Of a stretch of 64,000 nucleotides of DNA, positions 33,849 to 45,706 are shown in pieces (the stretch's first letter is position 1; each line of letters opens with the position of its first letter). The notes beneath the pieces were generated by a model that made no database searches, was not told where the DNA came from, and was given only the letters and a program-made list of their open reading frames with translations. Source of the DNA: Monocercomonoides exilis (taxonomy: Eukaryota > Preaxostyla > Oxymonadida > Polymastigidae). The stretch spans positions 558,001 to 622,000 of the forward strand of contig LSRY02000028.1 in assembly GCA_001643675.2 (NCBI GenBank). Reading direction: 5' to 3'. A program made the position numbers and the translations under genes.

Positions 33849-36752
33849 GGCGAGATATAATCTTGTTGACAGACGATTTGAGCTAAAATACATATAATAA
33901 ATGAAAAGCGCTCTTTTTCTGATAACTAAAAAATTGAAATTATTTGGCGAAACTTTGTCTGTCATGTTCAGTTTTAAAAATGCCAAAAATAAAAAAATAA
34001 TGGGCATGATCACTGAATAAATTTGTTCTTACGCATATTTCCGCATATTGCAAACTAACGTTGATGAACTCAGTAACATCCTTTTTGTTTTTTTTGTTAG
34101 TGTGTGCATCGATCAAGTTTGAACTCTGATTTTGTTTTTAATGTTTGAATCATGTGTAATTTATTAATCAACTTTTGATTGGAAGCACACAAGCATAAGA
34201 TAAAATCAAGCACATAAGCATTAGATAAAATCAAACACATTCAATTATGAAAAAATATTGGCGCTAAGTTTGAGTCTTTGATTTCAAATATTGAATTTTC
34301 GAAATTTTAATAATAATTAGTTGAAAACAATTTATAACGATTTATATTGCTCCCTGTAAATTGTAAACATTCAATCGAATGTACTGGCAGAATTTTGAAT
34401 TATTTGAATGAAAAGAAACGGTGAAAAAGCAACATGTTTGAACAATTCAATGAAATGTGAAAGAGATGTTGAAAATCAGCTGCCATTGGTTCATAAGCTT
34501 CTTTCATTGGAACAAATATTATGTTTCATTACGCTGAAATGGACTCAACATTAACGCTCTGAATGATCATCAAGAAACATTTATATTTTGAAGATAACTG
34601 TAGATGAGATGAATAAAGAGCGAAACAAAAAATATTTAATTTATTTCATAGAATGCATAATTTGTTTTTCGAGAATTATCTTCCAAACAGATAACTGCAT
34701 TCAAAAATGCTCCATTCCACATCTTCTTCTGATTTAGAAGAAAATGAGGAAATGCAAAAGAAAGGCGTTGTTTTTCATATTTGAATTGAACCACCCTGAA
34801 AATTTGTGTGAATGATCGTTGCACTTCTTTTCTTGTTAGAATATCCTTGTATCCAAAGCAAATTCATAGAAATACAAATGAGAAATTGATGTCATGACAA
34901 AAAAGATGCTGAAACAGAGAAGAAGTCGAAAGCAGTCGTTTTGTTGAAATTTTTTTATCACTTTATTCAATTCAATTTTTCGCTTTTCTTCGAAAGTTTA
35001 CTCAAGCAAGTTAATTTATCGTTGTGAATTTATACCTGATATTTTATTTAACTCTATTTTGTTTTGTTTTAAAACAAGATCTGATGTGAAAAAAATATAA
35101 AAATAAACGGTCTTCACAAAATTTAGAGTGATTCCGAAAAAAACCAGGTAATATAATAGATAAAAAAGTTTGTCGATGAGGGAAAAAGCCGACGTAGAAA
35201 CCTGGAGTTTGTTTTGTTTACAGTCCACTTCTTTTTTTTTAATTAAAACAATGAAATCTGATAGTGCATTTTTTTATCATTTCCCTGTCTATTTTCTTGC
35301 ATGCATCTCTTCATCTTTTTTATTTAAACATCCCAGTTTTCTTTTTTATTCTCTTTAACAATAGATAGATGAAAATCATTGAAAAACGTAATATGGATAT
35401 CAATTTGTTTGAATATTATATTTAACAAAATAATATCCTCCTCTTCATCTTCAACAACATTTCCTTTCTTCCAGTCTCTTCAACTGTACAAAACACTCTC
35501 ATTATGCTTCCAACTCACATTCAAATTTCTTCATTTTTGTTTTGATGATAGATAAAATAAAATTCAAAAACTTTTCTTCATCAATAATTACTCTTGCTTC
35601 TTTCCTTTCCTTTCCTTTCTATTTAGCTTTCAACTTTTTTCATTTTCCAATAAACGCATTCTCTCAGCTCTTCCAGTTCTCTTATTGTCTCTCTCATAAA
35701 ATAAAGCTCATTTGAAAGAACTTCTTCCAAACTTCTATCCAAAAAAAAAATTCTTTTTATCATGAGCATTCAAGAAGTCTGATAGGTAAATCGAGTCAAA
35801 TTGCGATGTTCTTGCAGACACTGGATGGTTTCTTTGATCTCGTTCATAAACAGTTCATGCTCTATTTCCTTATTAAATAAGAAAGAAAATCAAAAACGTT
35901 AATAATAAAATTTAAATGTTGAAACATATTGTTAGACGACGCAATTCAGCGCTTAAAGTGCCATTTCCACTTCTTTTTGAGCTTCCTCGTTTTCCTCTTT
36001 CATCAATGCAACTAACAGCAGACAAAGCACACCAGTTGATATCGGCGTTGTGAAAACTCATGAAAAAACAAAAGATTTGATTTGGAAAAATCTTTTACCA
36101 ATTTTTCAATCTTTCCTTCGTACTTTTTGGCTTCTTTAATAAAATTCTCTTCTTTAATCACTTTGTTCATAATATTGTCTTTTTTCTGCTCCAATTAAAA
36201 TATCTCGCGATATCATTCGCAATTTCTCGTGAATTCAACAAGGCACATGCTTTCAGACAATTCAACTTCCTGTTTTTAAATAATAAATTAAAGAAATTGA
36301 TTTGATCAATTATTTCTTGAAAAGATAAAATCAAACCAGTATTTAATCGAAACACAAATTCTGATGAGAACATTTCAAGCCATTGAAAAACATATATCAA
36401 CTAATTTTCCAAAATATTATCTTTCTTTAAGATAAAAACATGCTTTGATAATTTCTACACTATTCAACATTAATTACACTGTATATCAAAATAAATGAAT
36501 AAAATTTAACATGGAATTTGCAAGCTACCGAGTTCATCAACGTTAGTTTGCAATATGCGGAAATATGCGTAAGAACAAATTTATTCAGTGATCATGCCCA
36601 TTATTTTTTTATTTTTGGCATTTTTAAAACTGAACATGACAGACAAAGTTTCGCCAAATAATTTCAATTTTTTAGTTATCAGAAAAAGAGCGCTTTTCAT
36701 TTATTATATGTATTTTAGCTCAAATCGTCTGTCAACAAGATTGTATCTCGCC
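33849..36752. mobile_element. Non-autonomous Merlin-like element (D) nested in element C, 8-bp TSD
   Basis: The TIRs are 223 bp each (33849-34071 and 36530-36752), starting GGCGAGATATAATCTTG and differing by very few bases. They are flanked by perfect 8-bp direct repeats GTTTTTTC (33841-33848 and 36753-36760), the target-site length known for Merlin. The terminal sequence is shared with element A, but no transposase lies inside, so D was probably moved by an A-type enzyme. The interior is AT-rich and holds a relic of the helical gene family near 35.65-36.0 kb. Confidence 0.88.
35640..36000 (-). pseudogene. Relic of helical gene family inside element D
   Basis: The reverse strand retains short blocks like the full gene at 38513-39845: the equivalents of HQ..RNLTRLTYQ...LF, SLEEVLSNELYFMRE and IRELEELR..., plus a Glu-rich exon-1 end (KEVEMAL) near 35960. 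Frameshifts and stops break all frames. Identification is by eye. Confidence 0.45.
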
Positions 36753-36760
36753 GTTTTTTC

Positions 36761-38053
36761 TTTCCAAAACTTGAGGCCAGATAACATTTTCGACATGAGA
36801 AATTGTTCTTCTGACCTATCTTGGAGAAACTTCTTTGAAAGTTTGAAGAGGAGTGAAAATGAAGTGGTTTTCAACTTCCCAACAAAGAGATTGTTCCTCC
36901 ACTCTCTTTTTCCAAAAACCGAAGACATTATCAATCGGATTCAGAATTGGGGAATAGGCTGCATTGAATGTAATTTGATGGCCAGCCTCCTTCACAATTT
37001 CATCTGTGTGAATGTGATGAATTGTTACGTTATCTGGGACAATAACAGAAGAATCATTTTCTTTGATTGAAAGAAGAATATTTTTGATGTTGGCCTCAAA
37101 TAACTCATGGTTAACTGTTCCTCGCACAATTTCTGTGTTGCCCATTCCTTTTGTTGATATTGACGTGATAGCTGTCAAACGTTGATGAATAGGAGGAGGC
37201 GGAATCAACATCTTTTCACACCTTTGTGACCATCCATATTTCCGAATGCATTCATTATTCCAGGACGTTTCGTCAATGTGGAATATCATAGCTCCATTTC
37301 TTTGATATTCGAAAAGCTTTTCCACAAAAGCAATTCGAATTGATTTATTTTCCTCTGTATTTCCGGATGAAAATCTGACTGTTATTCTTTTTAATGAAAA
37401 TTGTGGATATTTCTGAATATTTTCGTTTTTTTCTGTAAGCATGCAATGAATCGTTGTTCTTCCTATTGTTCTTCTTGTCATTGACATCTCTTTTGACAAT
37501 TTCCTTAAAGTCGTTAGAAGATCTTTTAGAAGTTTTTCTCTGACAATCTCGTTGAATTGTTGATTGGATGCAATTTGGTTTCTTCCTTTTTGATTTAACG
37601 GAAAGGAAATGTCAGTTCCGCTTTGCAATTTTGCGAGACATATTGATGATGTTATTGTCGTCAATGCTCATTCGCTTGTATCCATGATTCTGATTTTTCT
37701 TGACCAAATTTCCTGCAAAGAGAAGCAAGTTTCATTCTTTTATCCAGAGTTGCAGGCGTGTTAGAATTTTTCTTTTTTTTGTTCTCCACAAAATTCCACA
37801 TCTCACAGCTCCTCAATTTTTTTTCTCTCTCTTCTTTTTCCTTTATTTGAGCTTTCATCCGTATCATTTGGTGAAGATGTTCTTCAAAAGGATGAATCAC
37901 AGGGCAAATGATCTGTTCAACTCTATATTCGGACAGAGGAGGCACAGCTCTTGATAATTGTTCTTTTTTCCTTTTTTTCGCGCATCCAGAAAGAAAATAT
38001 TGTCTTCGTTCATTATTCTTTGATCTGTATTTTTTAGAATCGGGATTTTTCAA
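36761..38053 (-). pseudogene. IS630/Tc1-type DDE transposase, frameshifted and interrupted
   Basis: The core ORF is 37664-36816: HTH region LRKLSKEMSMTRRTIGRTTIH, then catalytic FHIDETSWN, VPDNVTIHHIH and AAYSPILNPIDNVFGFWKKRVE. The spacing between the second Asp (PDN) and the third acidic residue is 33, and that residue is Asp, so DD33D. The upstream ORF 38053-37661 (TPATLDKRMKLASLCRKFGQ) is in another frame and probably holds the N-terminus, so at least one frameshift is present. A TAG follows PLQTFKEVSPR, and the same frame then continues to the edge of element D at 36761. The host stop codon lies just beyond D, so D sits a few codons before the end of this gene. Confidence 0.8.
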
Positions 38054-38512
38054 ACAATTTCACAAAACGGGATGATCGACATTAAAAACAGACAGATCAA
38101 CATTTTTTTGTGACAGACTGTATCTTTTTGAATTTTGTTCTACACATTGCTTTCAGAGATTTTTCTCAACTTTTTTATTATCTTCATTATTATGCATGGG
38201 AATATTAGACTAATAATGATACGAAGGAGAAAAAGTTTGGAACAAATCATTGAATTTTTCATAAATGCAAAAATTCTGTCATTTTCTAATTTGAATTAAG
38301 GTGGTAACTTTAAAATTTTGCGCTTTGATGTGAATAAAGTGACCTCAATACAAATTAACATAGGGTTATTAAAACATACCTCCATTAATTCAAATTTCTC
38401 AACTTAATCTGAATTGTATCTATTTTATTTAAATAAACTCTATCTTTTCGAATAAACACGAGATCATTCAAATAAAGTGCGTTTATTAAAATTATAAAAA
38501 TCTATTCGCAAT

Positions 38513-39845
38513 TCATCCATTTGCAAAATAATCAGAAATATTTAATGGCAATCTAAAATGATATTTTTCTCTGATAAAATAAACCATTTCATTGAAAGTT
38601 GTGATGGTGTCTTCGTATCCTTCTTCTTCCATCTTTTTAAACACTTTCCTTTTAGTTGCCTTTCTTTTTGCTTCTTCCATTTCAAAAAACTTCTTATCTG
38701 TAGATAGTCTTGAAATATTCATAAAGAATCTCAAGCAATCGCACATAGCTTCATCTTCCAATGTTGGCTGCTGAAGTTCCTCCAAAATGAGATCAGTAGC
38801 TCCTTCCTTCAAAAAAGCACCAATGTTCACATAGTCGCAACCCGCCGCATTTGCAAAAGTATATATGAATTGATTGTGAATTCCTCTGTGATTAGCCTTT
38901 GATGCACGAACCAACTGAGCGATTCTGCCAACAATCTCAGCAAAGTCTTCATTCCACAATGTGCATGAGAAAAAGAAATTATCAGTTGTATCAAGCCATC
39001 TCATTAAAGTAATCTCTTCTTTTGTCTCTTTTCTTCTCTTTTCATTCTCTTCTTCCTTCCTCTTCCATTTCACACATCTTGTCAGCTCTTTTACTTCTCT
39101 TGCTGCTTCTCTCGCAAAATGCAGTTCGTTCACAATAACATCCTCCAAACTATTGTCACAGTAAAATCGGTTCGTTAAAAACTCCCAAGGGAACAGATAA
39201 GCAAGTCGAGTCATATTTCTGTGTTTCTGATGATATTGGATAATCTCTTTGATTTCATTCAAATACAATTCTTTATCCATTTTCTAATAAAAAAGAGAGG
39301 TAAAAATCAGAAATATCAAAAATGAAATTGAAGTACTCAAACCAAATACTTGTTAACATTGCTCAAAGCCAGCAATTCCATTTCCACTTCCTTTTGGGTT
39401 TCCTCGTTTCTCTTCTTGCTCGATGCAGGTTTCAGAAGGCAAGGCACAATAATTGACCTCAATTCCTTTGGGAAGTAGGATCTAAAGGAAGCATAGCATT
39501 CACAAAGATCAACCAGCAGCCTTTCATCCTTATCTTCTTTTTTCTCATTTTCATCAATCATCATCTCTTTCATTCTTTTGCTCAATGATGAATCATCAAA
39601 AGTATATAATAAAATCTTTTTCAGCATTTTGTAATATCCAACATGCTTTAACAGAAAGATTGCACTTTCCAATGACAATGTCTTTTTTTCAATCATTTGG
39701 TGAATTTTATCGAACAGTTCATTTGTGAAAATTGATATGAATTCTTCTTTATTCATTTCTTCAATTATTTCATTTATTTCTTCAATCTTCTGTCTTTGTG
39801 CATTCTCATCGCAATGCCCCAGCTCATGAAGCAATTCTTCGAAAA
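38513..39845 (-). CDS. Helical (ARM-like) two-exon family protein, N-terminus unresolved
   Basis: Exon 2 is 39283-38513 and the preceding exon ends at 39343, with an intron of 59 nt (GTTTGAG...TTATTAG). The joined sequence reads ...NKYLKMDKELYLNEIKEI. Blocks: HELGHCDENAQRQKIEEINEII, EELFDKIHQMIEKKTLSLESAI, LLKHVGYYKMLKK, YLNEIKEIIQYHQKHRNMTRLAY, then WLDTTDNFFFSCTLWNEDFAE, VRASKANHRGI, EELQQPTLEDEAMCDCLRFFMNIS, ending YHFRLPLNISDYFANG. The pattern of paired helices suggests an ARM/HEAT-like fold. I recall this as an expanded family in oxymonads, of unknown function. No ATG is in frame before the block at 39834, so an upstream exon or a lost start is likely. Broken relatives occur in at least three nearby transposons. 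Confidence 0.65.
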
Positions 39846-41866
39846 ATTTTAAAATGACAAATAGAATTGGGCTTTCAAATCACAGAATCATGAACAAACC
39901 TAAAAAATGTTCGTTTGATGTTATCTTTTTGAGCTCATCGATAGAGTTATCTTTTACTCGAAAACCTTTTCTGTTTATTGCATCAAACGATAAATGTGTT
40001 CGAAATTATTCTTTTCTCAATAAAATAAACGAAAAATTCAAACATCATTTATTTTCTTTCAAAAAGCAAATGCAACTTCAACACAAATTGCTTTGTTCTA
40101 TAAAATAATAGTTTTTGTAACAAAAGTTCAACGAAATAGCAGAGTTTGGCTGAACGAGGAAAGAATGGAAAACCTTTTGTTTCTGATTGATCAAACCAAC
40201 AGAAATTCATTTTGATGATATTTTCCTTTATCTTTTTTCAATATGAAGCAAATGCACTCTGAGAAAGGAATTGCAATCACTTCTAAGAAACAAATGAAAT
40301 TCTTTTTATGAGAAAATAGAAACATGTAAATAAAACGATTCTTGAACGATAATATTTTTCTCATTTGGATTCAACAATTCTGATGGAAACAAGGAGAACA
40401 AATGTTTGTACACCTTTGTCATGTTAACTGTTTTTAACTTGCCTTCTTTTTCATTTTTTTATAAAAATAACTCGTTGAACTATTGAAGATGAAAGAATTC
40501 AAAAATCAAAAAGGATAAGCAAAACAAAAGAAAAGAGCAATTGTCCAAAATGATGCAAATACAGAACAAACTAATACGAAGAAAGAATCGAACAAAATTC
40601 GGCAAGCCCCAAAGAGACAGAGAGAATTGGTAATGAACTAAATGGGTGTTATTTGAGAGACCAATCCAACAACAAAGCTTTATCATTTTGAAAATCAGAC
40701 AAAGACACAACAAAAGAAGAAGCAGAAAATGACCTTTTTTTAACTGCGAATTGTTTTGCAAATTCAACAGAAAAAGCCATTTTTTCCAGATAAAACGAGA
40801 TTGAAAAAATGAAACAGCAAGAGCAACTTAATCTTGAGAAACATAAATGCCACACACAAATCGTCATTTCTTATTTGGGAGAAAACAATGAACAGTCTTC
40901 AATGGAAGGAATTCATCTTTCTTTTTTTGGATCGCATTCAGTCTGAATGAAGGGAGTGACAAGTTCATTGATTCATGTTGATAGAACTGTTTGCACTGAT
41001 GGAAAAAAAATCGAATTATTCAATTTGTCTTGTTTGATTGAACATTGCATGTTCAGATGAATTCAATAGAATAGCCGAATGGATGAACGATGTTTCGTCA
41101 ATTGTTCATTTTATTTCTGTATTCAACATAACTTTCCAATAGAAAAGCCTTCTTCTTCTCTGTATCTTCTTTTAATCCCACTGAGCGTATTGTCAACCTC
41201 GTCATCATCGCTTTTTTCTCATTTTTCACCTTCTTCTTCTTCTTCTTCTTCTTCTTTTCCTTCACCTTCTCCTCCTTCTTCACCTTTTTTCTCTTCTGCT
41301 TCATCATTTCCTTCGTCTTCTTCTTCAAACTCTTTTATATTTTCTCCTTCTCCTTCTCCCTCTCCCTTTCCTTCTCCAACTGCTAATATTGCTGATTGAA
41401 TACAAATGAATCATTTTCTGTGTTTTGCTCTGCCTTTCTATGAGCCAAATGAAGAGAAGGAGATTTTTTAATCTCATTCATTTCATCAAAAAACAGAAAC
41501 ATCAGAAGAATCAGAAATTCTGTTAACTTTGTTGAAAATAAAGGAAATTGCTTTGTTTAATTCATCATTTGAAATATTCTTTAGAAAAGAAGAAGAGGAG
41601 GAGAAAGAGGAGAAAGACGAAGAGAAAGAAGGCGGAAGATGAATGAAATATTTTATTGAAGGAAAGGTGAAGGAAAGACATATTGTCAACAGAAGAAGAA
41701 GAAGAAGAAGAAGAAGAAGAAGAAGAAGAAGAAGAAGAAGAAGAAGAAGAAGAATTTTCTTTTCTGTGTGCGGATATGCTCCATTTACCCAATGGCACTC
41801 TCTTTTATCATTTATATTTGTTGTATGAGACTCATAGAAAGGGTTATTTGATGAAAAGTGATTGTA
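39846..41866. other. Non-coding region with Ser/Lys-codon simple repeats
   Basis: About 2 kb of AT-rich sequence without motif-bearing ORFs. It includes TTC/CTC-rich stretches (about 41215-41390) and a pure AGA/GAA microsatellite (41691-41755). The ORFs over these tracts are homopolymeric and not credible genes. Confidence 0.5.
41691..41755. repeat. (GAA)n microsatellite
   Basis: About 21 uninterrupted GAA/AGA triplets. ORFs reading poly-Glu, poly-Arg or poly-Ser here are artefacts of the repeat. Confidence 0.95.
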
Positions 41867-42202
41867 TTAATCTTCAAAATACACATCATGACCATATGGA
41901 GTGGAAGTGGTTGTGCATCTGCAATCGTGGAAGAAGAAGAAATAGCAATATTGATTGTTGCTTGGGGGTGTTGATTGATATGGCCTGAAATCCAATCCTC
42001 CGCCATATGAATATGCCGAGCACGAAATGAACTGGAGGCTCCTCATTTTGAATGCTGCTGGAACACCATAACAATACATCCCTCCGCCACAATCACTTGT
42101 AAGCGAGCATGAAGTGAATAAACATTCAAGCACACAAGCGCTCTCCGTATTTTTAATTACTGTTCTGATACAGGCAGATCCTGAAATATAGACAATTTCC
42201 AT
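41867..42202 (-). pseudogene. Fragment of pectin-lyase-like surface protein
   Basis: The 111-aa reverse ORF has the beta-helix style of the surface family: CVLECLFTSCSLTSDCGGGMYCYG, LQFISCSAYSYGGGLDF, YCYFFFFHDC, ending TPYGHDVYFED. These are rungs with repeated Cys and GGG turns. Neither an N-terminus with signal peptide nor further rungs are found next to it, so it is a fragment. Assignment to the oxymonad family is recollection. Confidence 0.55.
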
Positions 42203-42828
42203 AAATGTGTCTCATCTGTGATAAGTGCTTTTATTTTAGATTAATCCAATTTGTTTTTTCTTTTTCTTTTTTGTTTTTTATTCCTTCTTCAAATTTCACA
42301 TTCTATCTCATCTGCTCGCATTTTTGTTAATTTTATCTTTTCAAATGCTGCATACCACGCAATTCTTTTATATTCCATCTCCTTCAGTGGAAAATTTGGG
42401 ACAATCATTTTTTTTAATAGGAGACCATCACAGATGGACAAAAATTTCGAATTATTTCTTTTTAGACAATATTAAGTGATTGTGTTGAATCATTCATGGT
42501 TTTTCAATACTTCTTTCTTCGAAAGAGGTTTTCAAATTTTTGAAAAATGATTAACTGGTATTTTATAACTCTTTTTCTAAATAAAAATTTTTTGTTTAAA
42601 TGAACTGGGAAATCTTGAAAAAACATTGATTATTTGAAATAAATAATTTATTTCCATAAATTCTTCTTTTTCTCATTGTGTATAATGTTTCAAGAAATGT
42701 TCAATAAAAATTTCGAAATATTGGTGTCAACCCATAACGAAACAGTATTCTTGAAAGATCAAACATATTTGTTGAATCGCTTGTTTGCAAGCAACAAGCA
42801 ATTGCAGTTCACCTAAAATAATAAGGAA

Positions 42829-44478
42829 ATGGGAAACGAAGCGGGTTCTTTAAATCCTGAGAAAAACTTTTCTGGAGATACAAAGGCAATTGATTGGATT
42901 AGGAAGAACAAAACAGAACCTCCAAAGTGGATGAGACATGATAAAACAATCGGAGGTGATTATGGAAGGACAATGGCTATGAATTGGATTCTGTTTGTGA
43001 AAACAGAACCACCAGAGTGGATGAGACATGATATAACAAATGTTGATTATTGGGGAAGGACAATGGCAATGCTGTGGATTATAGAGAACAAAACAGAACC
43101 CCCAGAATGGATGAGACACAACATTGCTCTTAAAGACAAGCAAGGAGAGACAATGGAAACTCATTGGAAAAGTAATGTTGGGAGCGCACTGCCGGAATGG
43201 ATGATTCATGAATTAACACTTGTTGATGATGATGGATGGTCAAAGGCTTTGAGGTGGATTGCAAATGCCAACACAGAACCACCAGAATGGATGAAGCGCG
43301 GTGCAACACTTGTCGATAAGGATGGATTCACATTGGCAATGAAATGGATTAAATTATTCAAATTTGAACCACCAGCGTGGATGAGGCATGATTTAACAAT
43401 CGGAGATAATAATGGATGTACAATGGCTATGATCTGGATTTCAGATGTGAAGACAGAACCACCAGAATGGATGAGACACGATGCAGCGCTTAAAGATAAT
43501 TGTGGAGAAACAATTGCCATGAAGTGGATACAATTACTCAAATTTGAACCACCAATTTGGATGAGACACGATGCAGAGCTTAAGGATAGAAATGGAATGA
43601 CTTTGGCCATGAAGTGGATTATTTTGAAAGAAAATACTCCACCGGAATGGATGAGGCACGATCCTACACTTGCGAACAATGATGGCTGGACGATGGCAAT
43701 GCTATGGATAAGTAATGTTAAAACGGATGTTCTGGGATGGATGAGACATGACATCACCCTGCGCAACAAGGACGGATGGACGATGGCGATGATCTGGATT
43801 GAAAATGTGAAAATAAAGCCACCAGAATGGATGAGACATGATCCCGCACTTGCGAACAATGATGGCTGGACGATGGACATGCTGTGGATAAAGCACATCA
43901 AAACAGAACCACCGGAATGGATGAAGGCGGACAATGTGGCTCAGGACAAAGAAAAGAGAAGAGAAAGAACGAACTGTGAAAATGAGAGAAAACGTGAAAG
44001 TTTGGAGGGAGGAAAGGACGAAGCGAAAGTTTTTGACAGAAATGGAAGAACAGAGGCGATGAACTGGATCGTTGGAAAAAAAGCAGAGCCTCCAGAGGAA
44101 ATGAGGCACGAGGCGACAGAGGGAGACGAGGAAGGAAGAACAATGGCGATGCTGTGGATAGAGAATGTGAAGAGCGAACCTCCGGAATGGATGAGGCACG
44201 ATGTGGGGCGTGGGGACATATATGGGAAAACGATGGCGATGACATGGATTGCGAATGTGCAAACAGAGCCTCCGGAGTGGATGAGGCACAGAACGACACA
44301 AGTGGACAAGAGCGGGAGGACGATGGCGATGCTGTGGATTGCGAACGTTAAGAGCGAACCGCCGGAGTGGATGAGGCACGATGTAAACATCAGCAACAAG
44401 GAAGGGTGGACGATGAAGACATTTTGGAAGAACTATGTTGAGAGCGAGGTTCCGGAATGGATGAAAGGGGATTGCTAA
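42829..44478 (+). CDS. 549-aa protein of about 17 tandem 30-residue PPEWMRHD repeats
   Basis: Single-exon ORF, MGNEAG start to TAA. Almost the whole protein is a 30-residue repeat of the form PPEWMRHDxxLxDxxGxTMAMxWIxxVKTE, with about 16 full copies and a partial one at the end (EWMKGDC). The DxxGxTxAMxW part has the spacing of ankyrin-type loops and helix starts, and resembles the degenerate ankyrin-like WxHDxxxxDxDGMTxAM repeats I recall from other anaerobic protists. One copy (about residues 370-400) is interrupted by a 40-residue charged insert (DKEKRRERTNCENERKRE). The invariant Trp/Met pair every 30 residues suggests a solenoid scaffold. Function unknown. No relative lies nearby. Confidence 0.75.
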   Translation: MGNEAGSLNPEKNFSGDTKAIDWIRKNKTEPPKWMRHDKTIGGDYGRTMAMNWILFVKTEPPEWMRHDITNVDYWGRTMAMLWIIENKTEPPEWMRHNIALKDKQGETMETHWKSNVGSALPEWMIHELTLVDDDGWSKALRWIANANTEPPEWMKRGATLVDKDGFTLAMKWIKLFKFEPPAWMRHDLTIGDNNGCTMAMIWISDVKTEPPEWMRHDAALKDNCGETIAMKWIQLLKFEPPIWMRHDAELKDRNGMTLAMKWIILKENTPPEWMRHDPTLANNDGWTMAMLWISNVKTDVLGWMRHDITLRNKDGWTMAMIWIENVKIKPPEWMRHDPALANNDGWTMDMLWIKHIKTEPPEWMKADNVAQDKEKRRERTNCENERKRESLEGGKDEAKVFDRNGRTEAMNWIVGKKAEPPEEMRHEATEGDEEGRTMAMLWIENVKSEPPEWMRHDVGRGDIYGKTMAMTWIANVQTEPPEWMRHRTTQVDKSGRTMAMLWIANVKSEPPEWMRHDVNISNKEGWTMKTFWKNYVESEVPEWMKGDC

Positions 44479-45698
44479 GTTTGAGTGATCGCTTTGATTG
44501 TTCAGCTGCTGTGTGGATGGCTGAACAAATACCATCCAACGATTGAAATGAACGTCACGTCAATGATTTTTTGATTTCTTCTTATTTTTTGGAGCAACTT
44601 TTCATTTTTTCAGAATAATAATTAAAGATATTTTATTGCTTTATATTTTTCATTTATGTATCTCCGCATTCAATTTATATTTGTTTATTTATTTTATTGC
44701 TTGTTGATTTGAGACACACTTCAGCATTTTCCAACGTTTTTGCTTTGATGGTAAACAAAAGACAGCACTTCATGATGATTTAAAGTTTACTGTATTTCAA
44801 AACCTGTTATTTCTCTTTGTCTGAAAAAATCTTCTAAAAATACATCAAAATTGTTCTTAATCGAAAAACTTTCAAGCAAAGTCGAAAGTTTGAAAAACTT
44901 CGAATTTTCAAATAATCGACAAAAATCAATAAAAAACCATAAACATTTTTATTGTTGGAATATCAACAAAATATGTGTTTTAAAAAAATTTTTTCGTCTC
45001 TTTTCTGACATTTTTTTGGGCTTTGTTTTGAACTATTGCAAAATTTTATTTTGAGTTGAATTCTGATTATTTTTCAATCATCTCTAAAAAAGTACACTGC
45101 TTTTCGGAATACTTGTTGAAGAAAATTTTAGGATTTATGCAAATTTTATTGTTGAATGAACATATCAGATTTTTATCAAAACTTATTATTCTTCATTAAA
45201 GCAATTATTTTGAACCAAATAACTATTGAATGAAATGGTAATCATATGAAAAAATTTTTGTAACAAGCGATAAATGGGGTTCTGAATATTTTTTCATGTG
45301 AAAATAATGTGTAAATGTCCAAAATTTTAACACATTCTTATGTTATCATTCATCAAACAAAGAATTTTGTCTATTTTTGATTAAAACAATTCTCTTATTC
45401 TTTGCGCATGAAAAGCTTGAAAGAACGTGTTTTCCACCAAATAAAAATTAAAAAAAGGATTCTGTCATTTCATTTTTTTTTTAAAGATCAATAACTTGCA
45501 AGCGAAACATATAAATAATATTTTCGTTTCATATTAATCATTTCAATGTTGCTTTCTTGAAAGACCAACTCAACTTTCATGATATGTCGAATAGATTTCA
45601 ATTTTTGTTAACAAAACGGTGATCATTTTTGAGATCAAATTTCTTTAATCAAAAAATTATCTATGAAAATAAATTCTGAGCTTTTTAATAAAAAAATA
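44479..45698. other. AT-rich intergenic region
   Basis: About 1.2 kb between the repeat-protein gene and the left target duplication of the 17-kb element. No motif-bearing ORF or RNA gene is seen. Confidence 0.5.
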
Positions 45699-45706
45699 CA
45701 ATTAAG
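45699..45706 (+). repeat. Left 8-bp target-site duplication CAATTAAG
   Basis: CAATTAAG directly precedes the left terminal inverted repeat. The identical 8-mer (extending to TACAATTAAG if two further bases are counted) follows the right end at 62665-62672. Confidence 0.65.

Larger units (their letters stand above)
32767..38120. mobile_element. Tc1/mariner-IS630 element (C), split by a nested Merlin-like element
   Basis: The left terminal region GTCTGT...AAAAAATGTTGATCTGT...TTTTTAATGTTGATCAT (32770-32816) matches the complement of the right end (38120 inward: CAGTCTGTCAC, AAAAAAATGTTGATCTGT, TTTTTAATGTCGATCAT). TA follows the right end (38121-38122) as expected for this superfamily; the left TA is not preserved next to the TIR. 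The reverse-strand transposase occupies 36761-38053. Removing the nested element (33849-36752) leaves about 2.45 kb. Confidence 0.75.

Noticed and set aside
41565-41828. Poly-Ser, poly-Arg and poly-Glu ORFs
   Set aside because: They are produced by the pure GAA microsatellite and have no flanking protein motif.
43206-44535. Reverse ORFs of 242 and 277 aa rich in HSGGS and HPFRR
   Set aside because: They are antisense shadows of the regular 90-bp repeats in the 549-aa protein gene.
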